Part shown: positions 8,486 to 14,187 of the stretch, piece by piece
How positions within the stretch are numbered: the stretch's first letter is position 1
Layout: each line of letters begins with the position of its first letter
Origin: Microbacteriaceae bacterium
Lineage (GTDB): Bacteria > Actinomycetota > Actinomycetes > Actinomycetales > Microbacteriaceae
Assembly (NCBI GenBank): GCA_947455385.1
Contig: CANGNR010000015.1
Coordinates: 1-17,594, forward strand
Direction of reading: 5' to 3'
DNA length: 17,594 nt
Made by a program: the position numbers and the translations under genes
Notes under the pieces: model-generated
Told to the model about the DNA's origin: nothing
Database searches by the model: none
The model's input: only the letters and a program-made list of their open reading frames with translations

Positions 8486-8522
8486 AAAAAGATTGGCGGG
8501 AAGATCGCTCTTCCCGCCAATC
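8486..8522 (-). terminator. Perfect 14-bp hairpin with T-tract between binding protein and permeases
   Basis: Read on the minus strand: GATTGGCGGGAAGA, loop GCGA, TCTTCCCGCCAATC, then TTTTT. All 14 pairs match. It lies 28 bases after the sugar-binding-protein stop and about 75 bases before the permease start. The five-T tail is short, so it may be a partial terminator or an mRNA-stabilising 3' end. Either would keep the binding protein above the permeases, a known arrangement in CUT1 operons. Confidence 0.8.
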
Positions 8523-8550
8523 CTTATTACTGCCTTTGGTTAGCTACGAA

Positions 8551-9861
8551 CTAGCCGTTGTAGGCGTCGGCGATCAGCTGGAAAGCCTGAGCCTGGGTCT
8601 TCTGACCAGCGAACCAGTTGGTTAGCTCGCTCCACTCGGTCTTGTTGACCAGTGGTGGAGCCTGGTCGGAGCCGTCGAAGCCGAAGCCCGAAGCGCTGTT
8701 GAAGACTGCCTGGAACTTCTTGGCCAGTGGGGTCGAGAAGTACGAAGGGTTGAAGGTCTTGTGTGGCGAAAGGAAGCCACCGGCCTTCGATGCGTAGCCG
8801 TGGGTACCCATTGCGTCGCTCATGATGAACTTGGCAACAGCTGCAACAGCTGGAGTGTTGTGGAACACAGCAGCGGTGTCACCGCCACCGAGAACGGCAC
8901 TCTGGCCACCGACTGGGGTTGGGTAAGCAAAGACGCCAACGTGAGCGTAGTTGCCAGCCTTGATCTCAGCCTGGATAGCGTCTGGGAAGAACGAGGTGAT
9001 GAACGAACCCTGCTTCAGCAGCGCACAAGCACCGTTTGCCTTCGAGTCTGCGAACAGACCCTGAGTGGTTGCTAGACCGAAGAAACGGCTTGCAACACCC
9101 TGGCCGCCACCCTGGGTCTGGCCGTCAGCCAGAAGGGTTGCTGCGAGCTGGTTTCCGGCCTTGACGATGCGGGAGTCGGTCCACTTGACCTTGCCCTGCC
9201 ACCAGTCGTTGTAGACCTTGACGCCGGCGTTCTTCAGAACGAGCTCTTCCATCCAGTCGGTGAGCGACCAACCGGTAGCGCCACCCGACTCGGTACCTGC
9301 ACACCATGGGTATGCCTTGCCCGAAGCCTTGATGGTTGCCTGAAGAGCGGTGAACTCAGCACCGGTCTTTGGAACCTTCCAACCGTTTGCCTTGAAGACA
9401 GCTGGGTTGTAGAAGACGATCGACTTCAGGTTTGCCGAAACTGGCAGACCGTAGGTGGTGTTGCCCGACTTGCCGAGAAGCTCGAAGCCAGGAACCTCAG
9501 TCTTGATGATCTTGTTGAGGGTTGCAGCACCGAGGACCTTGTCCAGTGGAACTAGCTTGCTCTTCTGAGCGAGCAGACCGCCTGGCTGTGGCCACATGGC
9601 GATGTCAGGAGCCTGACCAGCCTTGATCTTGGTGGTGATGTCGGTGTCGAAGCTTGCAAGCGAGGTGAACTTGACCTTGATTCCCGAGCTAGCTGGGAAT
9701 GCAATGTTGAGTTCGTCCTGGAATGCGACTGAGTCACCGGCAGAGTAACCACCGTAGATGGTTACAGTCTTGACGGCTGCGTTAGCTGCGGTCACGGTCA
9801 GGCCGGTGGTGGCCAGAGCCGCGATCGCTGCAACTGCAGCAACGCGCGAGATGTTCTTCAT
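8551..9861 (-). CDS. Extracellular carbohydrate-binding protein of an ABC importer (AglE-like)
   Basis: Solute-binding protein that captures the sugar outside the membrane and delivers it to the two permeases encoded downstream; 436 aa. It has an Ala-rich signal peptide with a likely signal peptidase I site after ANA (residues 26-28). There is no lipobox cysteine, unusual for a Gram-positive binding protein. Recognisable segments are DIAMWPQPGGL (86-96), YGLPVSANLKS (137-147) and PWCAGTESGGATGWS (185-199), the last typical of alpha-glucoside binding proteins. Two cysteines (C187, C279) could form a disulphide. Codons lean to AAG and C-ending forms by eye, consistent with high expression. The ATG at 9861 has AAAGG six bases upstream. 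Exact sugar unknown. Confidence 0.9.
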   Translation of the reverse strand: MKNISRVAAVAAIAALATTGLTVTAANAAVKTVTIYGGYSAGDSVAFQDELNIAFPASSGIKVKFTSLASFDTDITTKIKAGQAPDIAMWPQPGGLLAQKSKLVPLDKVLGAATLNKIIKTEVPGFELLGKSGNTTYGLPVSANLKSIVFYNPAVFKANGWKVPKTGAEFTALQATIKASGKAYPWCAGTESGGATGWSLTDWMEELVLKNAGVKVYNDWWQGKVKWTDSRIVKAGNQLAATLLADGQTQGGGQGVASRFFGLATTQGLFADSKANGACALLKQGSFITSFFPDAIQAEIKAGNYAHVGVFAYPTPVGGQSAVLGGGDTAAVFHNTPAVAAVAKFIMSDAMGTHGYASKAGGFLSPHKTFNPSYFSTPLAKKFQAVFNSASGFGFDGSDQAPPLVNKTEWSELTNWFAGQKTQAQAFQLIADAYNG

Positions 9862-9925
9862 TAGTTACCTTTCCTAGGAGCACCCAGCACAATCTGCTGA
9901 ATGTCTAGGCAACAGGCTATTGCGG

Positions 9926-9951
9926 AGTTTCGTGAAATAACACGCGAAACT
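9926..9951. promoter_or_regulatory. Inverted repeat in the 5' region of the sugar-binding gene
   Basis: AGTTTCG (9926-9932) and its exact complement CGAAACT (9945-9951) flank an AT-rich centre. The inner TG/CA also pair if a CG is bulged out. It could be a regulator site or a hairpin in the leader RNA; transcription start is not known. Confidence 0.4.
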
Positions 9952-9954
9952 TCA

Positions 9955-9967
9955 TTCCGTTACCGAA
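9955..9967. promoter_or_regulatory. Imperfect 13-base palindrome
   Basis: TTCCGTTACCGAA: five of six base pairs match around a central T. It lies between the 9926-9951 repeat and the LacI-type site, in the likely promoter of the sugar-binding gene. Function is unknown. Confidence 0.25.
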
Positions 9968-9971
9968 TCTT

Positions 9972-9985
9972 TGTAAACGCTTGCA
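9972..9985. promoter_or_regulatory. LacI-family operator upstream of the sugar-binding gene
   Basis: TGTAAACGCTTGCA fits the general LacI-family pattern TGnAAnCGnTTnCA with its central CG. It lies 111 bases before the ATG. Its minus-strand TTTACA could act as a -35, though a matching -10 at 17 bases (TGAAGT) is poor. A sugar-responsive LacI-type repressor is the expected ligand; no such gene lies in this window. Confidence 0.6.
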
Positions 9986-10003
9986 GTTTTTGCGTTTGTG
10001 GCC

Positions 10004-10960
10004 TCAGGCGCGCCGAACGAGGCCGTCCTCGACAGTGGCAGAGACCGGAATCGGATCCGAAAGTTCGCCAACGAACTCGCCATCCACCTCGTTGATAAAT
10101 CCGATCAGGTTCCAAGAGCCATCAACCGATTGCACCAGGCGAGGCGCATAAAGTCGCAAATCTGGGATGGGCTTGGCCCGCGAAAGGTCGATGCCGCTCA
10201 GGTCGGCGTTGCACGACAGCGAGTAGCCGGCATCCTGATGGCCCATGGCTGCCTGGCGTGCCGCGCTCAGCTCGCGCCAGCCGCAGCAAAACAGAATCAC
10301 GGGCACGCCGTCGACGATCTCGAACTGCAGCACCTCTGCCTGGCCGAAGCCTTGGCCAGGCTCACTTAGCGGCGGTTGCACCTGCCACTGTTCGAGATCG
10401 GTGCTGGTCGCGTGACCGACCACTCCTCGCTCCTTGGGGTCGCCGTGGTTGGCGCGCGCAGTGATGAGCATGTGCCAAGTGGAGTCATCCGCGTTCAGTT
10501 TGAAAACGAATGGGTCGCGCCAGGCCTGGTCGTGCCAGATCGTCCGGTCGAGCAGCTCGTAGTGCACCGGATCGGCGGTGACCAGCGCTTCGCTCGATGC
10601 CTTGGTCCAGACGTACAGGTCTGGCGATGTGGCCACGCCGACCGTCTGCACGTCGCCTCCATCTTCGCGAGAGGTGCCGGTGTAAAACATGCGCCACAAC
10701 CCTTCGTCTCCGCGAACCACAGAGCCAGTCCAGGTGGTCCACGAGTCAAAGGCAGGCGACTCGCTGACGATTAGGGCATCGCGCACGACATCCCAGTTGG
10801 TTAGGTCTTTCGAAATCGCGTGGCCGACAATCGGATGGCGGTGGCGGCGAACCGGGTCACCGAGCGCGCGACTCGCGTGCAGATAAAAGGCGTGGTGGTA
10901 TTCGCCATCGAAGGCATACCAGCTGTCCCAAATCCACTTGTCTGGTAGTCGCAGCGCCAT
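10004..10960 (-). CDS. Glycoside hydrolase, five-bladed beta-propeller (GH32/43/68-like)
   Basis: A 318-aa protein with no signal peptide, so probably cytoplasmic. It shows the repeated blade pattern of the GH32/43/68 superfamily: WIWDSWY (9-15), where D12 sits in the nucleophile position, GHAISKDLTNW (46-56), WTGSVV (77-82), WRDPF (147-151, the RDP of fructosidases), GHATSTDLEQW (182-192), and E209 in GQAEVLQF as candidate acid/base. The usual NDPNG motif of GH32 is replaced, and the C-terminal beta-sandwich of classical invertases is absent. Start: ATG at 10960 with AGAGAGG seven bases upstream. Being next to a CUT1 importer suggests it acts on the imported sugar; a fructoside or sucrose-like substrate is a guess. 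It ends 142 bases before the binding-protein gene, which probably has its own promoter. Confidence 0.8.
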   Translation of the reverse strand: MALRLPDKWIWDSWYAFDGEYHHAFYLHASRALGDPVRRHRHPIVGHAISKDLTNWDVVRDALIVSESPAFDSWTTWTGSVVRGDEGLWRMFYTGTSREDGGDVQTVGVATSPDLYVWTKASSEALVTADPVHYELLDRTIWHDQAWRDPFVFKLNADDSTWHMLITARANHGDPKERGVVGHATSTDLEQWQVQPPLSEPGQGFGQAEVLQFEIVDGVPVILFCCGWRELSAARQAAMGHQDAGYSLSCNADLSGIDLSRAKPIPDLRLYAPRLVQSVDGSWNLIGFINEVDGEFVGELSDPIPVSATVEDGLVRRA

Positions 10961-10986
10961 GCACAGGCCTCTCTCTTATTCGCACC

Positions 10987-10992
10987 ATTATG
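10987..10992 (-). promoter_or_regulatory. Candidate -10 of the glycoside hydrolase gene
   Basis: CATAAT on the minus strand, differing from TATAAT at one position, 26 bases before the ATG. The hexamer 17 bases upstream (GCAGTT) is a poor -35, so confidence is low. Confidence 0.3.
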
Positions 10993-11005
10993 CCAAGCGA
11001 TTAGG
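10992..11005. promoter_or_regulatory. Possible second LacI-type half-conserved operator
   Basis: GCCAAGCGATTAGG contains the core AAnCGnTT (AAGCGATT, 10995-11002) shared with the site at 9972-9985, but lacks the outer TG/CA. It lies between the hydrolase and tRNA promoters and overlaps the candidate tRNA -10, so the match may be chance. Confidence 0.25.
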
Positions 11006-11019
11006 CTAGAACTGCCCTG

Positions 11020-11091
11020 GCCCCTATAGCTCAGGGGATAGAGCATCGCCCTCCGGAGGCGGGAGCGCAGGTTCGAATCCTGCTAGGGGCG
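11020..11091 (+). tRNA. tRNA-Arg (anticodon CCG)
   Basis: A full cloverleaf is visible. The acceptor GCCCCTA pairs with TAGGGGC, the D stem GCTC with GAGC, the anticodon stem TCGCC with GGCGG around loop CTCCGGA (anticodon CCG at 11053-11055), and the T stem GCAGG with CCTGC around TTCGAAT. The discriminator is G at 11091. CCA is not encoded. It reads CGG codons. The next gene begins after a single base. Confidence 0.97.
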
Positions 11092-11092
11092 C

Positions 11093-11716
11093 GTGAATAA
11101 CTTCATCGAATGGATCCTGCACCCTCAAGCCATCATTCAGGCAGCCGGTGGCTGGGCCGTCTTGGTTGCCTGCCTGATTGTCTTTGCTGAAACCGGCCTT
11201 TTGGTGGGTTTCTTCTTGCCGGGCGACTCGCTGCTCTTCGTATCTGGAATGCTGATTGCCTCGAGTGACCTAAAGGTTTCGATCTGGACCTTTTGCGCGC
11301 TGATCATGGTCTCGGCTTGGCTGGGCGACCAACTCGGATACTGGATTGGGCGTCGAACCGGGCCAGCCGTGTTCAAGCGCCCAAACTCAAAGGTCTTTAA
11401 CCACAAGAACGTCGCGAAGGCGCACGTCTTCTTTGAGCAACATGGCGCGCGGGCCGTGATCCTTGCTCACTTCGTGGCAATCATGCGCACGTTTGTGCCG
11501 GTGACCGCGGGCGTCGCCGAACTCGAGTACCCAAAGTTTTTGCGCTACAACATCATCGGAGTGGTCGGCTGGGCCTGGTCGATTCCTTTTCTCGGATTCT
11601 TTCTTGGCAAGAACCAGCTCATCGCAAAAAATGTCGAGATCTTCACGGCGGCCGTGGTTGTCGTCAGCTTTATCCCGGTGATTCTCGAATGGTTCAAGCG
11701 CCGACGCGCTCGCTAG
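11093..11716 (+). CDS. DedA-family (SNARE-associated/VTT) membrane protein
   Basis: A 207-aa integral membrane protein of the family implicated in lipid flipping and membrane homeostasis. Visible features: a first hydrophobic segment (about 20-40) containing FAETG (E33), the re-entrant motif PGDSLL (43-48, D45), a second segment (about 62-80), GYWIGRRTG (82-90), HFVAIMRTFVPVTAG (126-140), a long C-terminal helix (about 183-199) and a basic tail. In E. coli YqjA the equivalents E39, D51, R130 and R136 are essential; here H126 occupies the first Arg position and R132 the second. GTG at 11093 is the only start that keeps a normal N-terminus. It lies one base after the tRNA, and the only Shine-Dalgarno-like sequence (AGGGG) is the tRNA acceptor strand. 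It ends in a CTAG shared with rdgB. Confidence 0.92.
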   Translation: MNNFIEWILHPQAIIQAAGGWAVLVACLIVFAETGLLVGFFLPGDSLLFVSGMLIASSDLKVSIWTFCALIMVSAWLGDQLGYWIGRRTGPAVFKRPNSKVFNHKNVAKAHVFFEQHGARAVILAHFVAIMRTFVPVTAGVAELEYPKFLRYNIIGVVGWAWSIPFLGFFLGKNQLIAKNVEIFTAAVVVVSFIPVILEWFKRRRAR

Positions 11717-12288
11717 TTTGCGCGAAGGTATTCGATCAGTTGGCTCAAAGCCTGCGCCCTGTGACTAAAGGCGTTCTTCACCTCTGAATCGATTTCGGCA
11801 GCGGTGTGCTCGAAACCCTCTGGGATGAAAATCGGGTCGTAGCCGTGACCGTTCGTGCCGCGCTCCTCTGTTGCAATCGAGCCGGGCCAGATTCCGGTGA
11901 ACAAGATCTCGTCGTTGCCGTCGACCAGCGCGATGGTGCAGACGAATGCGGCCGCGCGGTGCTCTGGTGCAACGTCTTCGAGTTGGGCAAGCAGCAGCTG
12001 GCGATTGGTCGCGGCATCACGGGTTCCAGACCAACGAGCCGAGAAGATGCCCGGCGAGCCACCGAGAATCTCAACCGCGATGCCGCTGTCATCGGCGATG
12101 GCGGGTAGGTCGGTGTGCTGGTTTGCGGCTCGTGCCTTGATCAGCGCGTTGGCTAAATAAGAGGTGCCGTCTTCAATCGGCTCGGGGCCGTCGTAGCCAA
12201 CGAGTTCGAGTTCCGGCACGCCCGCCTCGAGAATCGCGGCCAGCTCGACCAGCTTGCCCTTGTTGTGGCTTGCGAGAACGACCTTCAT
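11713..12288 (-). CDS. rdgB: XTP/dITP pyrophosphatase (non-canonical purine NTPase)
   Basis: Ham1/RdgB-family enzyme that hydrolyses ITP, dITP and XTP to the monophosphates, keeping deaminated purines out of DNA and RNA. The 191-aa length fits. SHNKGK (7-12) is the N-terminal nucleotide motif. DDSG (66-69) followed by GSPGIFSARWSG forms the substrate and metal site. GHGYDPIF (147-154) and SHRAQAL (175-181) are the C-terminal signature motifs. It starts 7 bases after the rph stop with a weak AGG upstream, so it is the last gene of the murI-rph-rdgB run. Its stop lies tail-to-tail with dedA, both sharing CTAG, leaving no room for an intergenic terminator. Confidence 0.96.
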   Translation of the reverse strand: MKVVLASHNKGKLVELAAILEAGVPELELVGYDGPEPIEDGTSYLANALIKARAANQHTDLPAIADDSGIAVEILGGSPGIFSARWSGTRDAATNRQLLLAQLEDVAPEHRAAAFVCTIALVDGNDEILFTGIWPGSIATEERGTNGHGYDPIFIPEGFEHTAAEIDSEVKNAFSHRAQALSQLIEYLRAN

Positions 12289-12295
12289 CTCGGGC

Positions 12296-13024
12296 CTACT
12301 CTGCGGCTAGGGCCGCGGCCTGAATTTCGGCGAGCTTGCCCGTGCCCGCGAGCGCTAGGTTGAGCAGCGCGTCGAGTTCTGCGCGGTCGAACGGCGCACC
12401 CTCGGCGGTTCCCTGAACCTCGATGAACTTGCCGCCGCCGGTGGTGACGACGTTCATGTCTGTCTCGGCGCGAACATCCTCGGTGTACTGCAGGTCGAGC
12501 TGCGGCTCGCCCGCGATGATGCCGACCGAAACTGCCGCGACGCTGTCGGTCACGACCTTGGCGTTCTTGCCGATGAACCCCTTGGCGCGACCGTATTCGA
12601 TTGCGTCAACGAGGGCAACGTACGCCCCCGTGATCGCCGCGGTGCGGGTGCCGCCATCGGCCTGAAGCACGTCGCAATCAATCACGATGGTGTTTTCACC
12701 CAGCGCCTTGACGTCAACAACGGCGCGCAGCGAGCGGCCGATTAGTCTCGAAATCTCGTGGGTGCGGCCGCCGATCTTGCCCTTGACCGACTCGCGGTCG
12801 CTGCGGTCGTGGGTGGCTCGAGGCAGCATCGCGTACTCGGCGGTGACCCAGCCCTCCCCCTTGCCGACCTTCCAGCGCGGAACCCCCGAGGTGAACGATG
12901 CGGTGCAGAGCACTCGCGTCTCGCCAAAGTGAATCAGGGCAGAGCCTTCGGCGTGAGAGCTCCATCCTCGTTCGATTTTGATCTCGCGAAGTTCGTCGTT
13001 GGTGCGGCCGTCTGCTCTGGTCAA
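12296..13024 (-). CDS. rph: Ribonuclease PH
   Basis: Phosphorolytic 3'-5' exonuclease that trims tRNA 3' ends; 242 aa, standard for this hexameric family. N-terminal MTRADGRTNDELR is typical. GRTHEISRLIGRSLRA (86-101) contributes to the active site and subunit contacts; GGTRTAAI (124-131) is the phosphate-binding segment; LDLQYTEDVRAETDMN (176-191) is strongly family-specific. The start is TTG at 13024: the protein begins exactly at the family's N-terminus, with a purine-rich AGAGAGAAG upstream. The gene begins 41 bases after the murI stop and is followed after 7 bases by rdgB, the usual actinobacterial order. Confidence 0.96.
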   Translation of the reverse strand: MTRADGRTNDELREIKIERGWSSHAEGSALIHFGETRVLCTASFTSGVPRWKVGKGEGWVTAEYAMLPRATHDRSDRESVKGKIGGRTHEISRLIGRSLRAVVDVKALGENTIVIDCDVLQADGGTRTAAITGAYVALVDAIEYGRAKGFIGKNAKVVTDSVAAVSVGIIAGEPQLDLQYTEDVRAETDMNVVTTGGGKFIEVQGTAEGAPFDRAELDALLNLALAGTGKLAEIQAAALAAE

Positions 13025-13065
13025 GTTTTGCTTCTCTCTTGTTTTGGTTGTGGCGCGGTGAAACT

Positions 13066-13875
13066 CTAGGCGTCGACGTGCTCGACCGAGCCGACCTCGG
13101 GCCCAAGAAAACGCCTGGCAAGTTTTTCAAACCCGGCTGCGTCGCCAGTTGCCTGAAAGCGGTAGGTTGGCTCGTCGGAGCTCACGCGCATCAGGTCGTG
13201 GGCGGCCAGCGTGCGATAGACGTCTTTCGCGGTCTCCTCGGCGCTCGAAACCAGGGTGACGTCTTCGCCCATTACAAACTGGATGGCGCCGGTGAGCAGC
13301 GGGTAGTGTGTGCAGCCGAGCACCAGGGTGTCGACCCCGGCCGCCTTGATTGGCGCAAGGTATGCCTCGGCCGCCGAAAGCAGCGCCTTGCCGGTGGTCT
13401 CGCCTCGTTCGACAAACTCGACGAAGCTAGGGCAGGCGGCGCTCGTGATCTCGAGGTCGACGGCCGCTGCGAACGCGTCGTCGTATGCCCTGGATGTCAC
13501 GGTCGCGTTGGTTCCGATTACGCCGATGTGACGATTGCGAGTGGCCTTGACCGCTCGGCGAACCGCCGGCTGAATCACCTCGACCACCGGGATTCCGCGA
13601 CCCTCGGTGTATCGCTCGCGCGCGTCACGCAGCACCGCGGCCGAGGCCGAGTTGCACGCGATGACCAGAACCTTGACACCTTCGTCGACCAGTCGATCCA
13701 TCACGGCGAGCGCTAGTTCGCGAACCTCGGGAATCGATTTTGGGCCATACGGGGTGTTGGCGGTGTCGCCGAGATATATGATCGACTCGTTGGGCAGCTG
13801 GTCAATGATGGCTCGGGCCACGGTGAGACCGCCGACGCCGGAGTCGAAGATTCCGATCGGTGCGTCGTTAGGCAT
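13066..13875 (-). CDS. murI: Glutamate racemase
   Basis: Cofactor-independent racemase that supplies D-glutamate for peptidoglycan; 269 aa with this start. The DSGVGGL motif (11-17) and the two catalytic cysteines, C74 in ACNSAS and C188 in LGCTHYPLL, are all present, as is GDTANTPYG (36-44). Start choice: the frame is open to an ATG at 13905, but GGAGGT lies four bases before the ATG at 13875, and the family normally begins just ahead of IGIFDSG. This start overlaps the end of the DUF3039 gene by 8 bases, so the two are probably coupled. DAP made in this genome (lysA pathway) and D-Glu feed the same wall precursor. Confidence 0.95.
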   Translation of the reverse strand: MPNDAPIGIFDSGVGGLTVARAIIDQLPNESIIYLGDTANTPYGPKSIPEVRELALAVMDRLVDEGVKVLVIACNSASAAVLRDARERYTEGRGIPVVEVIQPAVRRAVKATRNRHIGVIGTNATVTSRAYDDAFAAAVDLEITSAACPSFVEFVERGETTGKALLSAAEAYLAPIKAAGVDTLVLGCTHYPLLTGAIQFVMGEDVTLVSSAEETAKDVYRTLAAHDLMRVSSDEPTYRFQATGDAAGFEKLARRFLGPEVGSVEHVDA

Positions 13876-14176
13876 CGGCACCTCCGTCGCCACCCTTCGA
13901 TCCATCTGCCTCTGGCCTCAGGCCGTCGTAGACCTCTTTGCATATCGGGCAGACGGGAAACTTCTCGGGATCGCGCCCGGGAACCCAGACCTTGCCGCAC
14001 AGGGCGATCACCGGCGTGCCAAGAACCGCCGACTCAACGATCTTTTCTTTGCGCACGTAGTGCGAGTAGCGCTCGTGGTCGCCCGGCTCGATGATTTGGG
14101 TCTGCTCTTCGAGCAGCGTCGAGTTGCCCCCGGATGCACCGGAGCCCAGGTCGAGGTCGTCTTCGAATCCCGCCAA
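13868..14176 (-). CDS. DUF3039 family protein
   Basis: A small 102-aa soluble protein conserved among actinobacteria, function unknown. The N-terminus is acidic and Gly-rich (about 1-30), the centre holds DHERYSHYVRKEKI (33-46), and VIALCGKVWVP followed by PVCPICKEVYD contains C60, C76 and C79, a small treble-Cys pattern that could bind metal with a histidine (H34 or H39). The C-terminal tail is Gly/Asp-rich. The start is TTG at 14176, two bases after the malic enzyme stop, supported by AGGGG six bases upstream. It sits between the malic enzyme and murI genes in a run on one strand. RNA polymerase or zinc-related roles cannot be assigned from sequence alone. Confidence 0.85.
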   Translation of the reverse strand: MAGFEDDLDLGSGASGGNSTLLEEQTQIIEPGDHERYSHYVRKEKIVESAVLGTPVIALCGKVWVPGRDPEKFPVCPICKEVYDGLRPEADGSKGGDGGADA

Positions 14177-14187
14177 CGCTAGCCCCT
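14174..14187 (-). promoter_or_regulatory. Ribosome binding site and TTG start of the DUF3039 gene
   Basis: AGGGG (14187-14183), the six-base spacer CTAGCG and TTG. The Shine-Dalgarno sequence lies within the last codons of the malic enzyme gene and the spacer contains its stop TAG, so translation is probably coupled. Confidence 0.7.

Larger units (their letters stand above)
10979..11007 (+). promoter_or_regulatory. Candidate promoter of tRNA-Arg
   Basis: TTCGCA (10979-10984), a 17-base spacer and TAGGCT (11002-11007). Initiation would fall about 6 bases before the tRNA, a typical short leader. Confidence 0.45.

Noticed and set aside
9901..10095. Small plus-strand frame (64 codons) across the sugar-gene regulatory region
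   Set aside because: It overlaps palindromic regulatory DNA and the hydrolase 3' end, has no Shine-Dalgarno sequence, and has an unlikely composition.
13876..13905. Longer murI start adding 10 residues
   Set aside because: GGAGGT lies just before the inner ATG, and family proteins begin close to the DSGVGG motif.
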